Of a DNA stretch of 43,687 nt, positions 1 to 11,892 are shown one piece after another. Position 1 is the first letter of the stretch. Each line of letters opens with the position of its first letter. Where the stretch lies: positions 1-43,687 of the forward strand of contig JAAAJB010000288.1 of assembly GCA_016098155.1 (NCBI GenBank), read 5' to 3'. This DNA comes from Actinomortierella ambigua (lineage: Eukaryota > Mortierellomycota > Mortierellomycetes > Mortierellales > Mortierellaceae). Position numbers and translations under genes: made by a program. The notes beneath the pieces are model-generated. The model was given only the letters and a program-made list of their open reading frames with translations. It had not been told where the DNA came from and ran no database searches.

Positions 1-2220
1 CAATGCTCTGCAGGACGGACCACGGCGACTACAACAGGTATTGCGGCACAGACGACCTCAGGTTCAAGTGCGGAATCAGCCACCTCCACCGAGACAACTG
101 CAGGTAATAACTCAGTCACAGGAACAATTTCGGCAACTGCCTCGGGGACAAGCACTGACCCTGCGGCAGGCTCGGCAACAACCACTGCAACAGAACTAGG
201 CACTACCACAGGCATGGAAACCGCCACTGCTAGTGGAATAACCTCTGGTGCGGAGACGGCTACTGCATCCGAATCTGCCTCTGGTACGGAGACAACCACT
301 GCGACCGAATCTGCCTCTGGTACGGAGACAGCCACTGCGACCGAATCTGCCTCTGGCACGGAGACGACCACTGCCTCTGAGACTACCTCTGGTACGGAGA
401 CAGCCACTGCCTCTGAGACTGCCTCTGGTACGGAGACAGCCACTGCCTCTGAGACTGCCTCTGAGACTGCCTCTGGTACGGAGACGGCCACTGCCTCGGA
501 AACGGCCACTGCCTCGGGAACGGCCACTGCCTCGGGAACGGCCACCGCTTCTGAATCTGCCTCGGGAGCGGCCACCGCCTCTGAATCTGCCTCTGGTACA
601 GATAAGACGTCTACTACTACTACTACTACTACAACTGCATCTCCAACCCCAACTGAGTTTTGTCCATGTTATAATGGGACCTATGTAAGTGATGTTTCTT
701 TGTGAGAACGAGAGCCACATGAGTGTACTACTGTACTTGCTCTTTGTGGCGAAGTTGCTTATACCACATCTATGGCCCTAAACAAATAGTTTTGCGCCAC
801 AGAAATGCCACCCATCTGTGGCAGCTTCGGAGAAGGAGTGCTCTACAGGTGCCTTGCTCCTGGTTTACCTGTAGCCCCAGTTAGACGCTGCAGAAACGGA
901 TGCCTGAAAGCCATTCCCAACAGCAGGTGCAACGACTGCGCGGAACAAGGAGCCAGGATCGAACCTGTGCTAATCACGCTTCTGTCCAACATTGGTAGCG
1001 TGACCTCTGCCCTCCCTGGCACCAGCATTGTGTTTGACCCCCTTGAGACCAGCATCCGATCGATCAGGATTACCATGTCGCTAGCCACGTTTTTGACCGT
1101 GACCGCGATGGCAATGCCCGCCCATGAATTACAGCAGTTGTTCAATCTCACTGAGCAGTTCGTCCTCGCCTATGCCAGCACCACGACCCCAGATCCAGTA
1201 CCATCCCTCAACAACACCCTCACACAACTGAAACCTCTTTTACAGCTTCTGCTTGCGTGCGCCGACCCTGCTACAGGATGCGATTTCACGGTTGGTTTCT
1301 TCAACCAGTTATGGCCCCAAGTTAGGCTTCAACTTCAATCACTCAGTGCGACCTACCCGACTCCAGTCTTATTCAATTTTATCATGCAAGTATTCGATAA
1401 TGCTACAGCTGCTTCCCAAGATGGCCTGGCCACCTCGAACGCCACGGAGCTCGGCCTCGCCGTCTACCAGTTATCCGCTGTAATCAGTGCCATATCACCT
1501 GAAATCCTTGGTGGTAACGCCGCCCCCTCTGAGGCGGTGGAAGGTCTCAGAGCGACACTCCAAGCGGCCATGAATTGCCTCGGACTCGACGCGCAGTTGA
1601 ACCAATGTGCAGCCATTATGCACTTCCTGGGGTCCTTCGTTCAATTTGGAGTAACTGCCATTCCAACATGGCTCAGCCAGGTTGCGATTATCGGCCCGCT
1701 CGTTCAGCCCCTGGCTTTGGCGGCCTTTGGCACTGCTAGCAACACTCTGGCAGCAGGAAATGTGGCCCAATTCCAACAGGTGGCGTCAAATCTAGAAGGC
1801 GTCCTCAATTTCATCCAAGCCATCGTTGTTCCCTTCATGTCTCAACCTGCAAACTCGCAGACCACTAGTGTGATCAAAGCACTGCTCGGCACGATCAATA
1901 CGGCCTTGCCATGCACAGGTGTACTAAATCCCTGCGAGGGATTCATTGAGCTCGGCGCTGATTTCCTCCAGGGTGCTGTTGACCAATTCCGAACCACTCC
2001 TACCGTCGGCCCGCTTGGCGATTCGTTCTACGCTGCGGCCGATGTTTTCATTGAGCTTCTCAAGGCTGGTGACATTGCAGCGATTCAAGCTGGCGTGGGT
2101 GCGTTCCGGGCTGCATTGAATGCGCTCGGCTCGATCCAAGGCGTGAGCAGCCTTTCTCTATTCCAAGCTGTCCAGTCGTTTGTGACCAATCTCGCTACTT
2201 GCACTGGTGCTGCCTTGTAA
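1..2220 (+). CDS. Mucin-like cell-surface/secreted protein with four Cys-anchored repeats (5' partial)
   Basis: I read exons <1..684 and 790..2220 (704 residues visible); the start lies outside the window. The intron 685-789 begins GTAAGT, has a CTAAAC branch-like site just before TAG, and keeps the frame. Residues 1 to about 220 are a Thr/Ser/Ala/Glu/Gly stalk built from variants of SGTETATASETA, expected to be heavily O-glycosylated. Next comes a block of about 60 residues with nine cysteines, starting FCPCYNGTY and spanning the splice junction. The rest is helical and hydrophobic with Cys pairs at nt 928/937, 1258/1279, 1576/1606 and 1912/1933, which marks four repeats of about 110 residues, and a last Cys at 2200. 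No GPI-like hydrophobic tail is visible. The stalk plus cysteines suggest a wall or secreted protein; a signal peptide cannot be checked. I do not recognise the repeat domain. A chitin-binding role for the nine-Cys block is only a guess. Confidence 0.72.
214..606 (+). repeat. Degenerate tandem repeat coding the Ser/Thr stalk
   Basis: Units related to GGTACGGAGACAGCCACTGC, joined by Ser/Glu codons, recur about every 36 bases, with expansions and contractions near 410-520. They encode the mucin-like stalk of the first gene. This kind of array usually varies in copy number between strains. Confidence 0.8.
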
Positions 2221-2729
2221 CCATGTAGGATGTGCGGACACAACCTGATAAAAGAGGATGGAGATAGATGGTTGTAGATTTAGTCGGTGTTTTCTCTCTC
2301 GGTATATCTACGAGAGAGTAGTGAATGCTATTCACAATAGATAATACGGAATAGAATCATGATTGGTAGTGAAGTGCTTAGTGCTGCCAGAGTCTCTCGG
2401 TATCCTGGACGGACTGAAGCCTACAGTTAGAACCCATGTACTCTTGCGGTATTAGTAATGTGGCAATGGTGTAGAAGAATCATTTTTGAGGTCGACTTCG
2501 ACTTGTACAGACAGTTTACACGGGCCAAGCCAAACAGTAGTAATAATAAAATGAAGAGAGGCATAGCATTAATTATGAAATTGAGAGCAGGATGTGTATT
2601 GGTGATGCTCGAATATGAAAATAGGCGAGAAGAAAGAATAGAGAACAAAAAAATCATATGAATGAAAGAAGTAACTAGACAAAGTAGAATGGCGTGCAAC
2701 AAAAAAAATCTGACCATATCCCTCCCTGT
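2221..2729. other. Convergent 3' spacer
   Basis: This 509-bp AT-rich spacer lies between the stop codons of the mucin-like gene (+) and CCT4 (-) and should hold both 3' UTRs. I see no coding segment, RNA gene or clear repeat in it. Confidence 0.6.
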
Positions 2730-5177
2730 TTATCGGGTTTGGACAAGGTCATCAATCTTCAACAGCATCTTGACCGTCTCGGCGGCGAGCTCGATGGCAC
2801 TTGTCGAGACGAGCAAAGGCTGGACGACGTTCTCGTCCAGGATATTCGTAATGGCGCCCTTGCGAACGTTGATACCGGCAGTCTTCTCGCCCTGTGCATG
2901 GCGGTTGCGCAACTCTGTGACGATAGCGATCGGGTTCAGACCAGCATTCTCGGCCAGCGTCACTGGAACGACCTCCAATGCCTCTGCAAAGGCCTGGAAG
3001 CAGTGTGCCTCCATACCGCGCAGCGACTTTGCATACTCCTGCAGCTGGAGCGACACCTCAATCTCGGGGGCACCACCACCAGCAATCAGGTACTTCTTCT
3101 TGACCAAGCAACGGATGACACAAAGAGCATCGTGCAGCGAACGCTCGGCCTCCTCCAGGACCAACGAGTTGGCGCCGTGGCACAGAATCGACACGGTCTT
3201 GCCTGCGTTCTTGACACCCATAACCTTGACGACGCGCGAGCCCGAAGCGTCCACCTCATCTACCAGATCAGCATAGCCCAGCTTGTCCTCTGTGAACGAC
3301 TCAACGTCGGCAATGGGCTTGCATCCAGTGCTCTTGCAGATAAACTCAATCTCATCACGCTCAATGTCCTTAATGACCATGATCTTGAGCTTCGACAGGA
3401 AGTGCAGCGAGAGATCGTTGACGGCATCACGCAGAATCGACTTTTGGATCAGCAGCACGTTGCATCCAGCCTTCTTGATCTTCTTCACCATGTTCAGCAG
3501 GTAGTTGCGCTCCTCCTTCAAGATCTTATCCATTTGGCGGTAGTCGTTCACGATGATCTGGTTCTCCATGTCAGGCTTGGGGGGCGACAGCTGGAACTGG
3601 ATCAAACCAATCTTGGCCTTCTCAATGCGGGTTGGACCACCAGCGCTCTTGACCACGTTCTGCGCAAGGACAAGACCATCCACCAACTCTGTGTCCTCGA
3701 TCGTACCACCGACCTTCTTGACAATACGAATGTCCCGCAGATCCACATTCTGGGCTGTCTTGGGATCAATCACGCGCAGGACAGCGTCCACAGCAATGGG
3801 GCCAAACAGCTCAGAGTACTGCGAGACAATCTTGGAGTTGAGCGACGTACGGGCGCTCTTCAACAGCGACTCACGGTCATCCAGGTCCAGGGGCACTGCC
3901 ACATTCGTCAGGATCTCCGTTGCCTTATGCGAAGCTCTCTGGAACGACTCTGCGATAGTAGTAGGGTGGATGCCTATGTAGACAAAAGACGACACAAGGT
4001 TTACGGTAGAATAGGTGAGAGCTTGTACCACTGCAGTACAACTTTCCCTGATACAATTTTCGAATCAAAAAAAAAACCTACCCTTGTTAAGCATCTTCTG
4101 GGCAGCGCTCAACAGGGAGCCGGCCAAAACGACAACAGAGGTGGTACCGTCACCAGCCTCGACATCCTGGGCAGCAGACAAATCGACCAACTAGATGGAA
4201 TAAAACAACACGGCGATATTAGCACGCTGAGCTTTGGGCGTTTGGTTGCCAACTCCTGTCTTGGTCAGTCGGATAAACATACCATCTTGGCGGCAGGATG
4301 AAGGACAGCCATGTGCTTGAGAATGGTGGCACCGTCGTTAGTGATGATAACTTCGCCACTGCTAGTCTTGATCTATTAAGGAACAGGTTGTAGGGAGAGT
4401 TGATTGAGTGAGAATCCTGGGAATATATGCTTGGGACAATCGCAGATCGGGGACATCCTCCCCTCCTCACTCAAGGTCTGGCACATCGAGTTTTTTTTAG
4501 ATCGTACCATCTTGTCCATGCCCTTGGGACCCAGAGAAGTACGAACAGCATCGCTGACAGCTAGTGAATGACAAGAGATCAAAAAGAGTTGGTCAGCCAG
4601 AAGAAACAAGGCGGAATTCAACAAGTGAAGAGTTGGTGATCAGATCAACAACGCGTGTGCCTTGGCACAGCGATCAAAGAAATGCGCGGTGAAAACGGAT
4701 GTGGACCGCAGAGTCATAGTGAAAGGTTTAGAAGGGAGGCAACCCTGGCGCAGAGGGAGGGGGGAAGCGTTGAATGTCTTCGCCTAAAAGGCCAGAAAAA
4801 AAATGACGCGCAAGTGCTGCATCGCGCGAGTCGTGAGGTGGTCGCACCCCCTGAGTTGAGGACAACGCGGCCGATTCAATGGTCATCCTGCTGATGGGTG
4901 CCCCACGAATGCGGCGAGGGCACGAGTGTCAAAGTCACCGAGTGAACCATTTGGGGCCTCGTAGTTGCGCATTTGACTCGACATGGACATATTTTGTCGT
5001 TCTTTTGTTGCTGGAGCTGAGATGTAGTGTTCCTGAACGGTTTGACAAGAAAAAAGAGGGTACGAGGCTGGCATTGTTACCTTTGGCAGCGGTGATGTTG
5101 CTGAGGCGGACCTCGACGGGCTTATCCTTGTCCTTGAAAGAGCCGCCTTGCTTGGGGGAAATAGATGCCTCGACCAT
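2730..5177 (-). CDS. CCT4: T-complex protein 1 subunit delta (CCT4)
   Basis: This is the delta subunit of the cytosolic TRiC/CCT chaperonin, which folds actin, tubulin and WD40 proteins using ATP. Five exons on the minus strand, 5177-5081, 4560-4508, 4372-4283, 4190-4082 and 3973-2730, join in phase to 530 residues, the normal family length. Group II chaperonin marks are in order: [12 protein letters not shown], the nucleotide motif [10 protein letters not shown] (about residues 60-69), GDGTTSVVV (93-101), and GGGAPEIE in the C-terminal half. Subunit-delta signatures are [18 protein letters not shown] and [13 protein letters not shown]. The C-terminus, KIDDLVQTR, matches CCT4. The ATG at 5177 gives the usual short N-tail. 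Intron 1 is long (520 bp) compared with the others. It is divergent from COX20. Confidence 0.95.
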
Positions 5178-6059
5178 GATGGTTGTTGATGTGATGTGTG
5201 AGTGGGGATGGTAGATGAGAGTAGATCAGCGTGATGCTTCCAAAAGCTTCTTCTTGGGACTTGCTCTCTCGCCCTCTCTCCCACTCGCTGAGCTCTTTCC
5301 CCCCTTCACCCCCTTTGCAGAGGAGGTTGAAATTTGAACGGAAAATGTCTTCCGCGCATTGGCCGAGCTATTGTATCACCGAAACCTTCTGATCGCCTAC
5401 TCTTTACACTCATCCTGCCTCCTCTTTCTGAGCGTGTGGATTGCTTGGTGGGAAGAGTCGCTTCTACAGAGTGCTCTTGTTCCGTCTATCTGTTCAAGAG
5501 AGATTGTACTATAAGACTCCCCTTTTCTCCATAGTTTATTGAAAGTCTCTCTGACTCCTCCATACTTCCTCAGCGTGCACCTATCTGATGATGAGGGTGC
5601 TTGAAGCCCTTAGATATGAGGGACATTGGAGCCAACAGTGCAAGTAATCAGAGCGCTCTTGCCTCTGGCGTTCAAGCAACTGAAAGAGAAGAGTTTGGAG
5701 CGAGGCTGAAACATAATCATCTGTGGTCCGCGCGTAGTGAGGTAGGTAGCGCAGTACGATCCAGCAAACATCTCAGATTTGCCATACCAAGGATGCGAAT
5801 GGTGCAACGTTACTGCTATGGTCTGCAAGTTGCCTTGTGTTGATTTCTCAAAAGTAGCTGTGCGGGGTAATTGGTAGCCGATAAACATGGCGTTGTCATG
5901 AAGCTGGATACTCGTCGCGAAGTTTGTTAGAAAAAAAACGCGGTTTGAACCGCCTTACACCACGTCATTTCAGCCAGAAGTGCGCGGGTCCTCTGTGCAA
6001 CATTCCCCTCTCTGCACCCGCACCGTCCCTTCCCCTACAAACATCACCCACTGACTGCC
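5178..6059. promoter_or_regulatory. Divergent promoter region, CCT4 / COX20
   Basis: This 882-bp stretch separates the start codons of CCT4 (-) and COX20 (+). A CT-rich leader lies next to the CCT4 start. ORFs of 80-92 codons around 5600-5890 overlap on both strands, resemble nothing I know and look like chance. I see no clear TATA box. Confidence 0.5.
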
Positions 6060-6998
6060 ATGGCTACACCTGTGAGCAACAATCCCAACCAGGAGGAGCA
6101 TCCTCCAACACCCATTCCCGTTCTTAATGATCCCCGCCCTGCTCCTGACAGCGAAGATGTCGTGAAAGCATTCAAGGTACAATCCTTGTGGACTGCAATG
6201 AGTCGAATCCCCTCCCCCCTCCCTCCCGCACCCAAACTATCCGCTCACCAGCGTTGCCACCAACACAAATCTTCCGTGCCGCCGCATCATCCTCTTCTTG
6301 TTCGCCCCTCTCCCTCACCACAGCACTCCCTAAACATTCCCCTTCCTCCACGTTTGGACCCTCTAATGATCCTTCTCTGTCTCTCTCCCTCGTCCTAATA
6401 GTCACTTAGTTTTGGACGCGACTTCTCGTCCATGAAAAAGTCTCCGTGCACAAAGGAAGCATTCTTTGATGGTGCTATCTTTGGAGCTGGAGTTGGCATG
6501 TTCAAAGCTATGCGAAGTGGTATGGCACTCTATTATGTTTTGCTCTGTTTGACCGAGTTGGAATCCGAGATGTGCTCCTCGCCCTGTTTTTTTCTTTTCT
6601 ACGATTGAGGGGATCTGACGGATTTTTTATGGGTTCTTTTCTCATTCTAGGCCTTGGTCGCCCGGCATTCAACTGGGCCCTTGGCGGCTTTGTCCTCATG
6701 ACTGTCGGTACCTGGTAAGCAAGCGGGGCTAGAGAAATGAATGCGCTTCTTTTTTGCTGCTGCCCAGAATGTATTCCGCTTTTGACTCCTGAGAAATACC
6801 CCCATACCAATACCATTATAACGCCTATTTCTTTTTTTTTTGGGGGGGGGGGGATTGACTTGTAGGGAGTATTGCTATTACATGGTCAGACAGAAGCGCC
6901 AGTTGATGTCGACTGGTCAGATGCCTGTAGTCAGCACAGTGGATATGGATGCAACAAGGAGGAAGGAGGCCATCGCCGCTCGCCAGCGCGAAGTTTAA
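6060..6998 (+). CDS. COX20: Cytochrome c oxidase assembly protein COX20
   Basis: COX20 is an inner-membrane chaperone for the COX2 subunit of complex IV. Four exons (6060-6176, 6402-6519, 6651-6714, 6866-6998), all with GT-AG introns, join to 143 residues, a normal length for the FAM36A/COX20 family. The N-terminal 40 residues are Pro-rich and polar. After SPCTKEAFFDG comes a first membrane segment (GAIFGAGVGMF). Then RPAFNWALGGFVLMTVGTWEY carries the second segment and the characteristic W-E-Y/C-x-Y end, followed by a basic tail (RQKRQ...ARQREV). Exon 3 is only 64 bp, so single-exon gene finders will miss this gene. A poly-G run at 6842-6853 lies in intron 3. The C-terminal match is strong; the N-terminal exon rests on the ATG and splice phase. 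Confidence 0.88.
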
Positions 6999-7430
6999 AA
7001 ATAATCGTAGTAAAAAAAAAAAATTATCATTTTGTCAGAATCAAATATGAGCCCTACTGCTGTTTTTGTTTGGTGGTGTTTGATTTGACCGAGAGAGGGT
7101 TGTTGTTCACAATTAACGGTAAACGCTCCCTTGACCTCACTATCACCATCACGATTCTTTCTTCTTTTTCAGTCTTAAAGCAACTTTATAAACTGCAATG
7201 TGTCTTTAATTACATAGATGGAGATGAGAGGGGTAATAGTACAGAGAGGAGCGGTTGAGAGGAGGGTAGTCGCATACCGGGTAAAAGATGGAGGGATGAG
7301 TGGACTCCAAGTACCAAGTGCAAAAAGACGAAATGGAATGACTGAAAGAAAAAAAAAAAAAGAAAATAGAATGTCGGAGATGGCGGATTGTGGTGAAAAA
7401 TAGCTAGGGTCTCGCGGAGAGTCCAGAAGC
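6999..7430. other. Convergent 3' spacer, COX20 / UNC-93-like
   Basis: This AT-rich spacer has homopolymer A runs (about 7012 and 7350) between two convergent stop codons. I see no gene in it. Confidence 0.6.
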
Positions 7431-8939
7431 TTACTTGAGCTCAAGCTCAGCCTTGCGGTCCTCCACAGACTGTTCGTGGGCGCCCTCATCACTGTGATCA
7501 CTGATGCGGAAAGCGAGGAAAAGAGCGCCAGGCACCGAGACAACCAGCAACGCATAGCAGATGATCAGTTCGGTCATGAAAGGAATACCAATAGCGTTGA
7601 GGCGCCACGAGATGGCAGCTCCAGCAGACTGAATGCACTTGTAGAAACCGGCGTAGCGGGAGAGGACGGTGGCATCGTTGGACAAGGCACCCATGAGCCA
7701 GTAGCAGTATGTCTGCCAGGCAGCGTCGTTGAGACCATAGAACATGTACAGGATGAGGGGGCCAGCATAGTCGGCACCCATGTCTTCGAAATCGTGAGGA
7801 GGAACCTGCTTCGCCGTGTATGTCTTCTGGAAGAAAATACCGCCAGTCCAGGTACCAACAAAGGCAATAGTGACGACACCAAGACCAAGCAGCGCACGCT
7901 TGCGACGGTGGAACTGCTGTGCATCAAGAAGTTTGGCGAATGTCCAAGAACCAAAGATCTGAGCTGCCCAATAGAAGACTAATTGTTTATGTAGAGTCGG
8001 AGTATGTTGTGAGTGAGTGCCATGTGGAAAATAGGGAATATTTTCATCCCAACCAGCTCAAGGGAAGTGGCGGAGGAGGAGGGGGTAAGAATGTTTTTTT
8101 TTTTTTTTTCATTTCGGGGGGATGAAGGGAGAGAGGAGAGAGGGCAGGAGAAGCTTACCAGAATTGAGGGCCTGAGTACGCATCGAGAAATAGGCACCGT
8201 TGACGGTCGAGAATTGGTACGAATAGAACCAGTTGGACGACAGGAACATAGGAGTCAGGACGAGCATGCGCCAGTCAAGGAAGAGCTTGAAGACAGCAAG
8301 CACCTCACCGGTCCAGGTGGGGAAGGCCTGGATCTGGATGTGGTCACCGTTATCGTGCACGACGTTGCGGGGGTTGGCGAGCGACAGGGCAATCAAGGCA
8401 CCGATGCACATGAGGACAAGGAAGACGATGTAGGTGGTATCTCCGAGAGGGCCGGGCGTGTTGTCAAAGTTGATGCCAAAGGAGATCAGGGAACCCAAGA
8501 CACCGCCCATGTTGAAGATAGCCCAGAAGTAGCCGATGTACTTGCCCTTCTCCTCCTCGCGTGGGTAGGCCATCATCATAGCTCCCTGAGCCGTCCACAG
8601 CAAACCAGCGCCGGCGCCGAGAATGCCACCGCAGGCGACGGTGAAGGCGGCATTCTGGATGTGGTTGTAGGCGAGAAGAGAGCCGACATACAGACAGTAG
8701 GCAGCGCATCCAAGCAGGATGGTCCACTTGGGACCGAGCAAGTTGTGGATGGCACCGGCGAGCAGACCAAAGATACAGAAGGTGGTATACAGAGCGACGT
8801 TGGCGTTCTGGCCGACTTTAGAGTCAACCTGACCACCACCGCCCATGGAGTTCAGGGCGTTGTACAGACCAGGGCAGCAGAAGCAAATAAAGCCAACTGC
8901 GAGCACCTGGGCAAGGGGGGAGTTCCACCGGAGACCCAT
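7431..8939 (-). CDS. UNC-93-like major facilitator membrane protein
   Basis: This is a multi-pass membrane protein of the UNC-93/DUF895 branch of the major facilitator superfamily, 442 residues from exons 8939-8159 and 7978-7431. The first half runs MGLRWNSPLAQVLAVGFICF, then the family-typical CPGLYNAL, then GPKWTILLGCAAYCLYVGSL and GAGAGLLWTAQGAMMMAYP (residues about 130-150). The second half has WAAQIFGSWTF, a basic loop (FHRRKRALLG) and a typical late segment around YGLNDAAWQTYCYWLMGALS. The C-tail is polar and cytosolic-looking (HEQSVEDRKAELELK). About 11-12 hydrophobic segments are visible. Fungal members are orphan transporters, so the substrate cannot be read from sequence. The leader just upstream is very CT-rich on the coding strand. 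The splice keeps phase (S-V-F-Y-W). Confidence 0.9.
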
Positions 8940-9110
8940 TATGGAAGTTGATTTGGTGGTGTGGAGAGAGAGAGAATGAGAGAGAGAGAGAGAAAAGAGT
9001 GAGAGAGAGAGAGAGTGAAAAAGGGGAGGACGAATAAGAGAGGGGGGAGAGGGATGGTGGGGCGAGAGGGCGGAAGACAGGAAGGAGAAGGTGAGAAGAT
9101 CGGGTGCTGA
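8940..9110 (-). repeat. GA/CT-rich leader tract upstream of the UNC-93-like gene
   Basis: On the + strand this is a nearly pure purine tract with (GA)n blocks at about 8963-9020, so the coding strand is CT-rich. Such tracts are common just upstream of the starts in this window and probably belong to the 5' UTR or core promoter. Confidence 0.6.
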
Positions 9111-10745
9111 AGAGAGAATGAAAAAAGGGCGCCATATCCCCCCGGCCAGAGGACTTTTATACGACCACAAAATTGGGGAAAGGAGAGGAGTTCCAAAGTA
9201 CAAACAGTTCGACCACGCAAGACATAAGAAACAGATGGAGTCTGCTGCCCCACCAAGTGCCTTGCTTGAATTGAATAGAGTATAATAAAGAGGGAAACAT
9301 GAATCTTACTCGCCGCCCCTTCTCTTCCGAGTAGCTTTCCTACTTTTGGAATTTCTTCCATCTCTCCACCCGTCTCCCCACAGAGGAGAGGTCTCACAGT
9401 TCAGGATCACTCGCCACTTTGAGTTAAGAGAGTGGGAATGGAACATTGGCGCCCTCACTTCTCATATAATACATGAACCGGCTCGCAGCAGGTAATAGTA
9501 GTACAACAGAAGGGGGGAGGGAGGAAGCAACCGGATAATATGTCGGTGCAGTAGAGTAGTGATGACAAAGGGTTTGTTTTCCGGTTTTCTGAAAGGACGC
9601 TGCCAAGAGACGGGTCTGCCCTGTCTCGTGAGAGGAACCCCCCCCTTCCCTGCCAACCTCACCCCCATCGACGTCGATTCTTGCTCTAGTGAAGTTTAAG
9701 CGCAAAGCTTGTGTGACCGAGATATAATATCTGGTCATCTCAAACCATCAGTTCAGTACTCTATTCAATTGATTGATGGTAGTAAAGTTTGCTTTAAAAT
9801 TATCTTCTCCCATTCTCTTGCCCCTTTTGCCCCTTTTGTCCACTATTTTTTAATGTTCAGTGTACACCACATGTGTATCTGGACATGCGAGGAAAACGTT
9901 CACCCACTCGTTGCTACGAATACCGTGAGCTCATTCTATTTAGTAAGGGTACGTTAGGCCATGTGCAGATACCTCCTCCTGTTGCAGGCCTTCACGGGAA
10001 GAGGAGGGGGGAGGGACGGAAAAAAATAGAAAAACAGGCCCCCCCCCTCACCAACGGAATAGAGTAACGTTTGTCATGCCTCCACAGGATTGCTTCACCG
10101 CTGACATCAACATGACTATAAACCGTGCTATTTTTTCCAACTTTTCTGACTCCTCCCCTCTGGGACTCACGTCGTCCTAAATCAGGGAAACTTGAGAAGA
10201 AGGCGTTGCCTCCGTGTATTGGGAGTGGGGTAGCGATCAAAAAAGGCGAGGGGAATGCTCCGAAAAAGTAGACTAGGTAGTCTACTGTGCGTCGCTGCTG
10301 CTGGGTGAGGAGGAAGGAGGGTCGAGACAGCTACCGAGCCGTAAACTCTGGACTGGAAGGGTACATGGTGCGGAGTCACGAATGGCTAAGTTTCATAGAT
10401 GGATCAACTTTATGTGCAAAAGATGGAGATATACTCCGACGTCAAGGAGGTTCAAAACTGTTTGATTTGTACACGGCCTTAACGAATCATGCCGGGTGGG
10501 GGGAATTATCCCACTTACCAATTCTTTGCCTCCTCATCCTCTCCAGAAAGTAAAATATTTACTCGCTGTTTATTAGGCAGAAGTAGGCACCACCTGATTC
10601 AGTGATCAAAACAAAGCGTGAGAGATCAATGGAGGCAGGGAAAATAAGGGAGCTGGGAAAATAAGGAGCCGCTGGAGACCGGCAACTTTCCAAGCCAAGA
10701 CAAACAAACAATTCCACTTCCGAGACGTTGAACGAGCAGTCGAAG
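9111..10745. other. Gene-poor intergenic DNA
   Basis: I see only short chance ORFs here, poly-C/poly-G runs (about 9638 and 10041) and no protein family, tRNA or array. It probably includes the distal promoter of the UNC-93-like gene. Confidence 0.5.
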
Positions 10746-10920
10746 ACATACCGAGACGACGCACATACTCGCGAAACACAGGAACATTAAAAAATAGAGG
10801 AAATGCCTTTGTCTTCGAGCATGTTGAGGATCAAGGCAATCGTTCGCATTTCACGATTCTCAATGTCTTTCATCGTCGTCGTCATCCTAGTTGACGGAGA
10901 CATAAAACGAAGAATGACAA
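10746..10920 (-). pseudogene. Possible exon relic, unrecognised, with a frameshift in a T run
   Basis: Read on the minus strand, the peptide MKDIENREMRTIALILNM, continuing LEDKGISSIF, ends at a TAA inside a run of six T. One base out of phase, coding-like sequence resumes as NVPVFREYVRRLG and stops at a GTATGT donor-like site (10751-10746). A single-base slip in the T run would join them. I do not recognise the family. It may be a decayed exon, a transposon fragment or chance. Confidence 0.3.
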
Positions 10921-11892
10921 GCGGGATACGAACCTTTTTAGGAGCTATACAGTACAGTACTGTACTGCTGTTCTCACGGTACAGATGCATCGCGCATCGC
11001 ATCCGTGTTCTTTGAATGAAGTTCGTAGCCCGACGAGAGACTGTACCCAATAGTGAGCACTTGTTGTCAATGAACACTGACATACTGCTATACACACTCA
11101 CCCCTCCACTCCGTGGGGTAGCGGAGAAGGAAAAAAAATAGCAGATGGTCGGTAAGGGACGAGTGAAGAGTATTAAGGCTAAGGCGGAAAATAGCAGTCT
11201 TTGACATTGCCCGCAACATGTCACGAGGCATGGGTAGCATCTTGAAATCTCGGTAACAAGATGACACTTGACCTGTCGATGATCAAGGACAAAGAAAATG
11301 TTACCAATTTCGAGGTTTGCTCTACAACAGCCCCTTTTCTGTGGACGATTCTCAACATTTGTGGTCCAAGCTACGACACATACACACCTGTGGCGACTCA
11401 CACCTTCCGAAAAACCTTGCTTGTATACCCTTTTCCGGCTCTTCTAGTAGTAGACGTAGCCTTTGACAGTTTTTCGGGCACATCTATGCTCTGTTTTCTC
11501 CTCGGACTTGGTCTCAGACCCCCATCATTTTGTGAAACATCAGGTCCTCAGTGGAGACCGTTTATGGTAAACAAAACACATTGGCATGCCCCTTTTCCTA
11601 GATCTTGGCCGTACCGCTGTAGGGTTGTCTTCGCTTTGTCTCTGTCTAAAGGAGGGAGTGGGAAGGGCCAGAGTCTTGGAATCAGTACGATGTGAACCGT
11701 CAGTGATACATCACAAAAGCTTAACATCCGAAATCGCCTTGACTCTCTTGATTTTGGCTACAGTGCTGAAGGAGCATCGTTTGTGTGAAACCACACCAAG
11801 AGCCTGGTATTACGTTAGCGGACGACCTACCAGGCCAGGCAAATGGAAATGTAGTACTCAAGGTAGTGGGAGGGGTGCCAAAGTCATGGGAT
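10921..11892. other. Gene-poor intergenic DNA
   Basis: Long open frames here (for example minus strand 10787-11401 and plus strand 11261-11695) have no recognisable domain and poor coding character. An 18-bp perfect palindrome lies at 10950-10967. I see no RNA gene. Confidence 0.45.

Noticed and set aside
803..874. Alternative acceptor at 801-802 for the first gene's intron
   Set aside because: It puts exon 2 in a frame that stops after 23 codons; the TAG at 787-789 with CTAAAC keeps the long frame open.
2694..4301. Plus-strand open frame of 535 codons over CCT4
   Set aside because: It is antisense to CCT4 exons and runs through its introns; the Gln/Leu-rich text has no family.
4561..5080. 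Box C/D snoRNA in the long first intron of CCT4
   Set aside because: I could not find a paired C box and D box in the right order and spacing.
10787..11401. Minus-strand open frame of 204 codons as an intact gene
   Set aside because: Only its last 30 or so residues look coding, and those seem frameshifted; the rest has no coding character.
11261..11695. Plus-strand open frame of 144 codons
   Set aside because: There is no family, no domain and no splice context, and base use is unlike the real genes nearby.
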